Positions 50,866 through 59,999 of a stretch of 64,000 bases of DNA are shown piece by piece. The number at the start of each line of letters is the position of its first letter. The first letter of the stretch is position 1. The translations under genes were made by a program, and so were the position numbers. The notes beneath the pieces were generated by a model, which made no database searches, was not told where the DNA came from, and saw only the letters and a program-made list of their open reading frames with translations. The DNA comes from Euglena gracilis (Eukaryota > Euglenida > Euglenophyceae > Euglenales): the NCBI GenBank assembly GCA_039621445.1, contig CP154956.1, positions 76,112,192-76,176,191 on the forward strand, given 5' to 3'.

Positions 50866-51275
50866 ATTTGTTGAGCTTCCCATGGTTTTGATCCAGTGCT
50901 CAAGAATTTTTAGATGCTGTTCTGGATGAACATTTTTCAAAACGGAATAAGATAAGGTTATGATACAGTTTCCCGCACAAAAAAAAGACGAAAAATATTA
51001 TTTTCAGAACCCCCACTGAACCCTAAAAATGGCCGAAAATAAGTAAATTTTCAGTAGTCCCGGGATAAAGCGTGACCAGGGACGGAGGGACCTCACTTGC
51101 GAAACGCAAAGTTAAGATGGGACCTGTCTTTCCTCGCCGGCTATTGTTCTTTTGTTTTTCTTTCCTTGCGTCTTCTCCTTACTGCTTGGTCGTCGTCGGC
51201 AGTTGGCTGGATCGGTGAACTGGAACCTGGTGGTCCCCCCCCCTGGGTTGACGTCTTTTTGGGTGGGGGGGGGTG

Positions 51276-51385
51276 AGCCCATCTTGCCTTTGTGTTTCGC
51301 AAGGGAGGTACCTCCGTCTCTGGTCACGGTTTATCCCGGGACTACTGGACCACCCTTGCTCCACACTTTGGCTCGATGGGATTTT
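51276..51385. repeat. DIRS-C internal complementary region
   Basis: TTTCGCAAGGGAGGTACCTC, GGTCACGGTTTATCCCGGGA is complementary to 51057-51120, the outer right side, and CACCCTTGCTCCACACTTTG, GCTCGATGGG to 58019-58055, the other end. Same logic as in DIRS-B. Confidence 0.88.
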
Positions 51386-51389
51386 CAAA

Positions 51390-52540
51390 CCAACTTTGTT
51401 TTTGCCAACGAATCTCCAGCAATCTTTGCTGCTCCCAACCTCAGATAGTGTTTTGCAAATGCCTCTGTGTTTTTCCGACCCCCGAATTGACACACCATTT
51501 CTGAGGACAAACCCAAAGACTTGTACATTTGACTGCAGCACCCCTGGTTCTGTGAGCTCCAAAAAAGGATGTGGGGACTCCCAACTGTTGTAACAAATTT
51601 TTGGTACTCCTGCCCAAACTGTTGGATGTCAAAGGTGCATAAGGAGAATTTAAAGACAAGAACATTGCACCACCCTGCACAACCTCGGAAGCTGTCAGAG
51701 CCACCAGCCGACATAGCAAAGCAGAAGGGCATACATCTCTGAGTGCAGTCGGCAATGTCGTCAATTGTTCGAATCTGGGCCTCAGTTGGCCATTTCGTCT
51801 CAGCTTGATGAAGAAGTCTGTCCCCACCTTGGACTTGGCTCTCCGCAAACGTTGTAGATCTATTGACCTGCATAAATGAAACAAACGCAGAGACAAAATT
51901 GTTCTGTCTCTGACCTCTTGAATGCTATCCCAATTCCCGGGGGGGGCAAAAGCTTGGAAATTACTTCCTTGGCATCCCAAAAGGTGAAGTACTTTTCACC
52001 GGAGGTGGCCTAAAAAACGTTTGCTTCTTTGATGAGGGGGGGAAATCGAACAGTTTCCCAAACTGGAATCAGCATCACAGCACTATAAGCATTTCTCGCT
52101 TGATGTGGAGAGTACTGGGCCAGTCTCAAAATCCAGCTGGCTGTTTCGTCATGTGGGGGGGGGGTGCACCCCTGCCTGCACACAAAGTGTCCACAAGGCT
52201 TGAAACCCTTTCTCATTCCTGCCCAGGCTCTTCAAGGAATTCAGATAAAGTGTGATATTTTAAGGTGAAACTTCTTTTCTTTGTAAACCCTCACTGGTAA
52301 CAACACACAGAGGAGGGGTCATCTGGCGGGTGGCATGACTTCCCCCAGGCAATTTTGGAACATCCCCACTGATGTTGAACTTGAATCACACGACTTTTTT
52401 TGATGAGCATTCTGGTTAACAGGGGCCACCACACACTCCCAGCCCAGTGTGGAACCACCATCAGGCAAGCCAGTTGAGGGTTGTTCCTCAACCTCACCAG
52501 CCATAGTAAAATCAGAGTCCAGGGGGGGGTCCCCAAACTG
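51390..52540 (-). pseudogene. DIRS-C pol tail and tyrosine recombinase
   Basis: Minus strand: LACLMVVPHWAGSVWWPLLT (pol tail, matching LLIVPYWASTSWWRQL of DIRS-B), then ASWILRLAQYSPHQARNAYS (matching AILDLAVHSINTARNAYAA), RTILSLRLFHLCRSIDLQRL with the first Arg, SFFGAHRTRGAAVK with His-x-x-Arg, and AFAKHYLRLGAA with the nucleophile Tyr. The pieces lie in three frames, so it is a broken gene, but every catalytic motif can be read. Confidence 0.8.
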
Positions 52541-52587
52541 CTCCGGTGGACACTCTAGGGCATTCACTGCAATTTCTTGGTGGTGAG

Positions 52588-52872
52588 GTTGTAAAAAGGG
52601 CTCTTGCCCTTTTGCTGGGGCTGGGCTTCTCAAAAAAAATCTCCCTTTTTCTTCACAGTGAATTTCTTCATAAAATCTTATAACTTGGAACTTCCACTGC
52701 ACGCAATCCCATTTGCACCAGACTTGGAGGTAAACATGGACAAAGTTGTACGCTGATTGCCTGCAAAGCAAACAACCAGAATTTTTTTTACAAAAAAAAG
52801 TGTGCCTGCGCGCGCGCTGACATTTGCGCCAGGCTTAATTGCAGAATGCGTTGGGACATGTCCAATGCCACA
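52588..52872 (-). repeat. 285-bp direct repeat, distal copy, in DIRS-C
   Basis: Nearly identical to 54812-55092 (GTAAAAAGGGCTCTTGCCC at one end, GTTGGGACATGTCCAATGCC at the other); only a few indels in A runs. The two copies flank the foreign insert. Confidence 0.92.
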
Positions 52873-52944
52873 CTCCCCTTCCCAAAAGGAGACCCAGTCT
52901 CCATACTTGACTCCCTTGGCCATTGGACTTGTCCTTCACAGGGG

Positions 52945-53350
52945 GGGGGGGCATCTCGAAAGAGCCGAACTCCCCCAACCCCAACTTGGCGAACTCGGTG
53001 CCAACGAATCTCAAACAGGGGGGGGGGGCATCAACTCGTGAGCCACTCTCCCTCACCTCTGTCTCATGGGTGGGGCATCAACCCGTGAGCCAACTCTCCC
53101 CACTTCTTTCTCAGGGGGGATGGGGCATCAACTCGTGAGCCATCTCTCCCCACCTCCCTTGCACAGGGGTGGGGGCATCAACTCGTGAGCCAACTCTCCC
53201 CACCACTCTCTTGGACAGGGGGGGGCATCAACTCGTGAGCCAACTCTCCCCTCCACCCTTCTCCAAAGGGGGGGGCATCAACTCGTGAGCCAACTCTCCC
53301 CTCCACTTTCAAAAAGGTCGGGTGGGGCATCCCTCTGGAGCCAACTCTCC
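52945..53350 (+). repeat. about 50-bp tandem repeat, eight copies
   Basis: Each unit has GGGGCATCAACTCGTGAGCC followed by ACTCTCCCCNCCNC-type sequence and a G run. The phase of the units is regular, 45-60 bp. Confidence 0.88.
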
Positions 53351-53775
53351 CCGCACCCACCCCCGAAAATCATTCACAACCACGATTCTCGCAAATCTTC
53401 CCAAAATAAAAATTGCATTTTAATCACGATTCTCGCAATTCTCTGTGAAATCAAATTCTAATTCGGATCCCTCTTCCACCCAAAGCTCGAGTTCTTCACC
53501 CGAACGCCGCCTTACCACCCAACTCTTCGCCGGGGGGGGCGACAGCAGAAAGCGAGGGCACACTCTGATGGGGTCCGGGGTTCAGTCTGCAGGTCCAGTC
53601 CACCATTATATCATAATTGCACATGCCACACCGGGGCATCCCACCAGGGAGCCGGCACAGGCTGTGGACATGGCAGCAGCGTACATGCCACATCGGGGCA
53701 TCCCACCAGGGAGCCAGCACAGGCAGTGGACATTGCAGCCACGTACATGCCAGGCCAGGGCATCCTCCAGGAGCC

Positions 53776-54804
53776 TCACTGGCCCTGGACCCCTTTGGCC
53801 TGCAGCCGCCTTCGCCATCTCCTTCGGGACGACGGCGTCTTCCATCTGGCTGTCCCATCTTCCTCAATCTCCATCCACTCATCTCTCTCCTCTCGTCTCG
53901 TCCTCAAGTCCAGCTTCAGGGCCCAGTACCCAGTTGGGGTGTAAAGCGGTCCAGAAAACCACTTCGGCTGATAGTAGTACCGCTTTGTCACATGGGGCTG
54001 GAGGTCCTCCCACATCTTCCTCGTCTTCATCTCGTTGACGTTGGGGATCAGCATCGCCACGTCCAGCTGCCCGTACTGGAGGAGGTTGCCGGCCACGTCC
54101 GCATCTCGGAACAGCAGCAGCACCAACTCCTCCGGCGACAGCACCAGGATGGGGATGTCCTTCTCCAGCTGCAGCCTCAGCCTCACGTCGTTCTTCAGGG
54201 CTGTCGACACTTGTCCACCAGGGGCATCACCACCTCGGGCATCATGGACTCCACTGGCATGTCGGACTTGGTCATCTGCAGCATCCCCCTCAGCCCCATG
54301 CCACATCTGGGCATCTCTCTGGCCACCATGGCCACCACCGGCATCATCATCCTCACCACGTGCATGCCACCCATGGCCACCACCGGCATCATCATCCTCA
54401 CCACGTGCATGCCACTCCTGGGAATGTCCACAATCACCATGGCCATCAGGTGCATCAGCACCATCCAACTTCACCACTCGTCGATGGCGTGCACGGGAAT
54501 GTGCATCAGCACCATGGCCCCCATGGCCATCTGTAGCATGGCCCCAATGGCCATCTGCGGCATGACCCCCATGGCCATCCGTGGCATGGCCCCAATGGCC
54601 ATCTGCGGCATTGCCCCCATGGCCATTCCTGCATGGCCCCCATGGCCATTTGCGGCATGGCCCCCATGGCCATTCCTGGCATGGCCCCCATGGCCATTCC
54701 TGGCATGGCCCCCATGGCCATCTCTGGCATGCATAACACAGTCTGAGGTCTCCGGCGCAGCGCCACCTTGGCCACGTCCTTCTCCATGGGCAACACTCAT
54801 ACAA
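53776..54804 (-). CDS. hypothetical Met-rich protein captured in DIRS-C
   Basis: The minus strand is open for 342 codons in one frame, but the best coding text switches frame: near the start MPEMAMGAMPGMAMGAMPGM (ATG-rich 24-27-bp repeats, 54530-54735), then GMHVVRMMMPVVAMGGMHVV, and from about 54200 down LKNDVRLRLQLEKDIPILVL, FRDADVAGNLLQYGQLDVAM, RKMWEDLQPHVTKRYYYQPK and a basic tail RRRWRRRLQAK. The C-terminal 130 residues look like a folded domain; I do not recognise the family. Indels are possible in the repeats. No neighbour gives a function. Confidence 0.4.
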   Translation of the reverse strand: MYECCPWRRTWPRWRCAGDLRLCYACQRWPWGPCQEWPWGPCQEWPWGPCRKWPWGPCRNGHGGNAADGHWGHATDGHGGHAADGHWGHATDGHGGHGADAHSRARHRRVVKLDGADAPDGHGDCGHSQEWHARGEDDDAGGGHGWHARGEDDDAGGGHGGQRDAQMWHGAEGDAADDQVRHASGVHDARGGDAPGGQVSTALKNDVRLRLQLEKDIPILVLSPEELVLLLFRDADVAGNLLQYGQLDVAMLIPNVNEMKTRKMWEDLQPHVTKRYYYQPKWFSGPLYTPTGYWALKLDLRTRREERDEWMEIEEDGTARWKTPSSRRRWRRRLQAKGVQGQ

Positions 54805-54811
54805 CTTTGTG

Positions 54812-55092
54812 TAAAAAGGGCTCTTGCCCTTTTGCTGGGGCTGGGCTTCTCAAAAAAATCTCCCTTTTTCTTCACAGTGAATTTCTTCATAAAATCTTAT
54901 AACTTGGAACTTCCACTGCACGCAATCCCATTTGCACCAGACTTGGAGGTAAACATGGACAAAGTTGTACGCTGATTGCCTGCAAAGCAAACAACCAGAA
55001 TTTTTTTACAAAAAAAAGTGTGCCTGCGCGCGCGCTGACATTTGCGCCAGGCTTAATTGCAGAATGCGTTGGGACATGTCCAATGCCACAAG
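54812..55092 (-). repeat. 285-bp direct repeat, proximal copy, in DIRS-C
   Basis: Counterpart of 52588-52872; it joins directly to the RNase H region, so this copy is probably in its original context. Confidence 0.92.
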
Positions 55093-56720
55093 GTCATCTG
55101 CTGACGAATTTTTCCGGCTGAGCATTCCCTGGGCTGGCAAACATGTCCACCTGGGGGCAGAATTTTTTTTGTGGAGAAAATTTGCAAGATGTGCAGAAGC
55201 ACATACTTTTTTAGGGTATAGTCACCTCTGTCCTTTACCCACCTGGAAATGCTACAATGACTTGACCCAGTTTGGAATGATTTGTACTTGGTTTATGTGA
55301 CACCATTGCAAAAATGGTCTCAAAATTGTGTCGAAGGGAGGTTTTCTGCCCCCTCCATTTTTTAAGCAGCTGTATGCCACTTGATTGTCCACTGTCAGAA
55401 GAATATTTTCCCCTGGTCTTGCCAAACGTTTTGTGGCTGACACAACAGCTTTCAACTCTTTTACGTCGACGTGAAGGCCCATTTCTGAACGCCAAAATTC
55501 CTGCATTTTTTTTGCCTGTAGTTAGGTCCAGTGCCCCCCAACCCTGGGTGGATGAATCTGAGTGGAATTCTCTCACCGGACATTGATTTTGAAAACTTCT
55601 GCCTTCCCATTATTTCAACAATCCTCCTATTTCCAACACTTGTTATTTGACCTCTGGGGGTATGGGTAATCTTTTGTCCCAACCTTGGGACCCATGTTGG
55701 TCTGTGAATTGGACCAATTTGTCTGTGAGAGCCCTGAGACACGGAAGAGCTGTGAGAAAACTTCTCACGTGTCCCAAGATTGCCGCTGCTTTTCTGCAGG
55801 GCATGTGTGTTTGGGTGACAAATTTTTCCAGTTCCTTTCTGATGCCTTTTATTTTTTCTGGGGGGACTTGCAGGCAACCCTTTTCTAAGTCCTTGGAAAG
55901 TCCCAGGTACTGAATTTGCTGGGTGGGAGTGAGTTGTGACTTCTTTTAATTTATTGTCAGGCCACTGTCTGTTAGGTCTTGCAAGAACATTTTTGTCTGT
56001 TGTGTGGGAAGAATTTTCGATTTTGCGACCAAAAGGATGTCGTCAGGAAGACAAAAACCAAAAATCCTTGTTTTATCCACTTTTTTTTGAAAAACGTGCA
56101 TGACTGGCATCCACCAGTAGGGGAGGGTGTTCAATCGAAAACAAGCCCCATCCGTTTGAAAAGTTTTTTCCCCCACCTGCATTCTGATGAATGGTTTTAT
56201 TGCTTTTGACAGCTCCAGGTGGAAATAGGCGTTTTTCAGGTCCACCTTTGTGGCCCACATTCCTTTTTCCAGTTGAGGGAAAATTTCTTTCCAATGATCC
56301 AGTTTGAAGTGGGGGGCTTGGAGGAATTTGTTTACCTCTCTGCAGTCTGAGATTAATCTCAGTTCCCCCCCTGGCTCCTATTTTTTTTATAACAAACCAG
56401 GGCACCAGAAGTTTTGTTCTCTGTGGATTGACCTCTATGACAGCTTTTTCTGCCATGTACTCTTTCAAAATGGACAGAGCTTGGGCTGTTTCTTCTGGTG
56501 TTTTTGTTTGTGACTTGTACAACATTGGGCCCCGTGTGAAACGTGGTTCCACCCCCTGCTGAATGAAATGCAGAAGTCTTGGGGGGGCATGCTGTTGCCA
56601 CCACTGGAGGCATTGTCTGAGCCTTATGAATGGACCTTTCAAGGGGTCTGGGGGTTTGCCTTCATGGCCTTGACGTCCCCCTTTTATGTCTTCATGACCA
56701 CAGGTTGCCAACAATGGGTT
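55093..56720 (-). pseudogene. DIRS-C reverse transcriptase and RNase H
   Basis: Minus strand: RQCLQWWQQHAPPRLLHFIQ, ALSILKEYMAEKAVIEVNPQ, LLVPWFVIKK, then after a frameshift near 56375 LRLISDCREVNKF, ATKVDLKNAYFHLEL, and the catalytic block read as FCLPDDILLVAKS, where LPDD replaces YLDD. RNase H follows: REFHSDSSTQGWGALDL and LTVDNQVAYSCLKNGGG. The altered catalytic motif plus frameshifts indicate a dead polymerase. Confidence 0.85.
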
Positions 56721-56801
56721 GGGTGATGTACCTTTTCCTTTGCCCTTGGCTCCTTGCCAGCTTGGGCCTCTCCATGGTCCTCCTTCGAATCCATGTCCTT
56801 T

Positions 56802-57803
56802 TCAAAATCCTTTGCCAAATCCTCCTCGGTACTGTCCATATGGGGAGCCTTTTCCTCTCCACTGTTTGAAGTTGCTCGATTGACCTGTGAATGAGAGAAA
56901 TGAAGACCCTGAGGGCCGAAAAGAAAAACTTCCCTTAATTTTTTGAATGCTGTGCTCCACTCTCTGCGTTCTGGCGTCTTCTTCCGTGAAGAGGGTTTCT
57001 TGGCCTCTTGCTTGTCCTTTCGTCACTACAGAAACTGCAAGTTCTTTTATTTCATTTTGTATTTCCCAGCAGCTGCCTAACTTGAAGGTTGGTCGCCTGC
57101 CGAGAGGTTCCGTTGGTTGCGGCAGCCAGTTGTTGCCCAATACTCTCAGGATTTTGAGGAGTGCTTGCGACACGTCTCTCAAGAATTTGTCGCTGCGCCT
57201 GCGAGCACCAGCTGGTACCAGGTTGTTCTCGAGGCTGCAAGCGGGAATACCCTGGAGCCTCTGGTTGGCCTCGAGGAGGGCTTTTACGTCAATGCGGTGG
57301 GTGCTGCGTGCCGCTCTGTTCCACAACTCCAAAAGTTCTCGGGGTGCTCGGACGTCCGCCTCGTCCCAGGTGAACTTGGTCTCCTCCGGCTCTTCCTCAT
57401 TCGCCTGGGTCTTCTCCTCGGGTGACTCCTCCCAGTCGGCGGCTTCCACGGCCGTCGCAATGGCGAAGGCGGCCTCCGCCACCTCGGGTGCCACTTCCAA
57501 CGTCTGCAGCTCGATCTCATGCAAGAGTGCGATGGCCAGGAGCCAGGAGTCTCTGTAGGGCGCAACTTCGGCCATCAGTAAGGCCACTCCGCTGATCTGG
57601 AACAGCCGCTTGGATGCTTTTCCTGTCGACCAACCTGTTCCAGTAAACTTCAATCCGGCCCGCAAGATGGCGATGACGACGTTCTTCTCCAGGTCGTGCA
57701 GCATCCTTAGTTGCTCTAAGTTGAAGATGAACTTGGCCCACGATTGTTCGAGGAGCAGTCCTTCCTTGGTGAGCTTGGCAACGAGATTGTTCTCCACTTC
57801 CAT
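56802..57803 (-). CDS. DIRS-C gag-like protein
   Basis: Open to 58133, but the Met at 57803 (MEVENNLVAKLTKEGLLLEQ) is the likely start, giving 333 residues. Helical N-terminal part (LEKNVVIAILRAGLKF, LLAIALLHEIELQTL), an acidic stretch rich in Glu (EESPEEKTQANEEEPEE), then a basic Gly/Arg tail (QWRGKGSPYGQYRGGFGKGF). Unlike DIRS-A and B it lacks GHGG repeats and the WxTVVRR motif, so DIRS-C is a different subfamily. RT follows 80 nt later. Confidence 0.65.
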   Translation of the reverse strand: MEVENNLVAKLTKEGLLLEQSWAKFIFNLEQLRMLHDLEKNVVIAILRAGLKFTGTGWSTGKASKRLFQISGVALLMAEVAPYRDSWLLAIALLHEIELQTLEVAPEVAEAAFAIATAVEAADWEESPEEKTQANEEEPEETKFTWDEADVRAPRELLELWNRAARSTHRIDVKALLEANQRLQGIPACSLENNLVPAGARRRSDKFLRDVSQALLKILRVLGNNWLPQPTEPLGRRPTFKLGSCWEIQNEIKELAVSVVTKGQARGQETLFTEEDARTQRVEHSIQKIKGSFSFRPSGSSFLSFTGQSSNFKQWRGKGSPYGQYRGGFGKGF

Positions 57804-58149
57804 CTTGTGTTGGTAGTTGGATTGGTTGCAGTCTTCAACAATTATGGATCTTGTTTGGTACTTGTTGATCTTGCTTACTTTGTTGTGTGATAGCTTGTTG
57901 ATAGCTCTCGTTTGTAGCAGGGCTACGTCAGCCAACTGCCGGCGCGAAAAGCAGTAAGGAGAAAACGCAAGGAAAGAAAAACAAAGAACAATAGCCGGCG
58001 AGGAAAGACAGGTCCCATCGAGCCAAAGTGTTGAGCAAGGGTGGTCTGCGCTTGACGGTGGGTGCCTGGTAGGAACCACTCCCCAAGGTTTCCGAAAGAT
58101 CCTGCATGGTTTCGTCCGTGGTCGGCCACCCACCCCCTCGTCTCGAGCG

Positions 58150-58945
58150 CAGACGGGCCAATGAAAAAGTTAGGAATTAGCCGACTCCGGCGACAAAGGT
58201 ACTGAGCAGGGGCAACGAGCCCAGCAGAGAAAAACAACCCAAACAACACTGCCCCGCCATTTGCAATTTCAATTTGACTTCAATGAACAATGCTGTGGAG
58301 AAAAAATTGGACGCTTCCATTCGTCCTGGCCTACCCGGAGCAGCAGTTGCCCTAGCAGCTGAGAAGCTGGAGTTGCGGTCGAAACGGGCGAACCGTGGCC
58401 CCCCCTTCCCCCCAGATCACTGCAACAGAAATTTCCCAGCAAAATACCCCACCCAGTGACGACCGCGGACTGTGGACAACAATGGCCAGAAAGACAGGAA
58501 GAGGAAGGAACCCCCAGTCCCAGGCAAATACGGGCAGAAAAATCTGGGATTTGGGGCCAGAACTCCAAGCAAGATGGGACAGCAGAAACACAGAAGATGT
58601 CAAAGGCAGGACCCACAATGCCACCCAGCTACCAGGACACCTTTCAAAAAAGTGGGGATGATGGATTCAAGGAAAAGGTGGTGGCTATGGTGGTCTATTC
58701 CACAAGCAACTTCCCACAGGAAGGGGCAGAAAAACCTGTCAAATCACCCCAATTTTTTAAGCGCAACAACCCCTCCTAAGGGGAAGAGTGGGGGCAAAGC
58801 TGCCCCCCCCCCAGATTTTAAATGGAGCTGCAGACCAAGCCAAAGCTGCCAGGGCCTTGGAGGACAGAGTTATATCCAAGGCCATGGAGGCCAGAATTAT
58901 ATCGATACTTGTCTATTAGTCGATCCGTGGCAGTGAATAAAGTCT
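58150..58945 (+). mobile_element. DIRS-D, 5' fragment of a DIRS-A-like element
   Basis: Starts with AATTAGCCGACTCCGGCG and CCCAAACAACACTGCC, matching the DIRS-A right end (46020-46095). A gag-like region follows (PPSDDRGLWTTMARKTGRG; GLGGQSYIQGHGGQNYI). It breaks off at about 58900 before RT. A matching minus-strand gag tail lies at 62960-63140. Confidence 0.7.
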
Positions 58946-58949
58946 GTCA

Positions 58950-59500
58950 GTCGATTCACACCTATTTTTGGCCTACTTTGGGTCACTGATGGACAGGGAC
59001 AGAAGATACGGCTGTTGTGTCGTCACAGGGTCTACAGAGTTAGGGTTAGATTTAGGGTTATGGGCAGCGTTAGGTTTAGGGTTAGGGCTAGGGCTAGGTT
59101 AGGGCTACGTGACCCTAACCATAACCCTATCCATAACCATATTCATGACCCAATTTTTGGCCCACTTTGGGTCACTAATGGATAGGGAAAGCTCAAAAAG
59201 GGGTCAGAAGATACGGCTGGCGTTGGCACAGGGTCTGGAGAGTTAGGGTTAGGTTTAGGGTTAGGATTAGGGTTAGGGCTAGTGCTAGGTTAGGGCAAGG
59301 TGACCCTAACCTTAACTCTAACCCTATCCCTAACCCTATTTTTGTCCTCCTTTGGGTCATTGATGGACAGGAAAAGCACAAAATAGGGTCAGAAGATACG
59401 GCTGGTGTAGGCACAGTGTCTAGAGAGTAAGGGTTAGGGCCAGGGATTAGGGTTAGGGTTAGGGTTAGGGTTTTGGGTTTGGGTTAGGGTTAGGGTCCCT
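58950..59500 (+). repeat. 190-bp tandem repeat with TTAGGG-like tracts
   Basis: Three units begin near 58962, 59150 and 59336 with TTTTTGGCCNACTTTGGGTC, continue AGAAGATACGGCTG and end in degenerate TTAGGG/CCCTAA runs. A fourth unit lies at 63178-63400. The layout recalls telomere-associated repeats but lies between mobile elements. Confidence 0.8.
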
Positions 59501-59999
59501 CCAAGGGTCTTCGGACCCAAGCCGCTTCGGCGGTGCCCCCCCTCCAAGGGTCTACGGACCCAACCCGCATTTGCGGACCCAACCTTACAACAGCCGCATT
59601 TGCGGTACAACACAATCCTTCAATGGGCGTACGGACCCCCTCCGCTTCCTCGAAGTCTGACTCACAAGTGGGCAGAATGCCCGAACGAGGTTGGCAATTA
59701 GTGCCTTTTGGCACCCAATTGTCAGCAGAGCCCCCTCCTTACGAGGACGGGTTGGAAACACCTTGTTTTTTCCAACCCCCCCCCCCGGTAAGCCCCATTC
59801 GGGACTTGACCACCCCTCCACAATTGGGAGAAATCCCAGAAAACTACCTTGATCCGCTGAAATGCGGTTGGTGGTCCCGGTCACTGCCGGTGTCATTGTT
59901 CCCATGGACAATGATCCCGAGGAATACCGGGATGAGTTCTCCAGTAGAACCGCTGAGCGCGTAGTCGCAAATTTACCGGAGAACCACCCACTACAACAG

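Larger units (their letters stand above)
42875..51056. mobile_element. second copy of the 1712-bp AT-rich element, split by two retrotransposons
   Basis: Three separated pieces match the intron 2 copy in order: 42875-43667 (CAGGCACCTACAG end to TTTCACCAGGCAACAGCATC), 46183-46358 (AAAAAAATGATTTCGTTGCG to CGGAATTCCTCTGAAT) and 50866-51056 (TTGTTGAGCTTCCCATGG to TTTTCAGAACCCCCACTGAA). The gaps are filled by DIRS-A and DIRS-B. The expected right terminus is missing, cut off where DIRS-C begins. Confidence 0.85.
52873..54811. mobile_element. 1.9-kb insert in DIRS-C between 285-bp repeats
   Basis: The insert lacks DIRS sequence. From left: a 50-bp tandem array (52945-53350), a short unique stretch, and a minus-strand Met-rich coding region (53776-54804). 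Direct repeats of this size are too long for a normal target duplication; a tandem duplication with capture, or unequal crossing over, are alternatives. Confidence 0.6.
51057..58070 (-). mobile_element. DIRS-C, DIRS-like retrotransposon with 1.9-kb insert
   Basis: Inverted terminal repeats 51118-51206 and 57928-58018 (ACCTGTCTTTCCTCGCCGGC, TTTTTCTTTCCTTGCGTC, CAGTTGGCTG). An internal complementary region at 51276-51385 matches both outer ends. Minus order: gag-like 57803-56802, RT, RNase H, then a 285-bp direct repeat, a foreign insert, the repeat again, pol tail and tyrosine recombinase. Frameshifts in RT and recombinase show it is dead. Confidence 0.9.
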
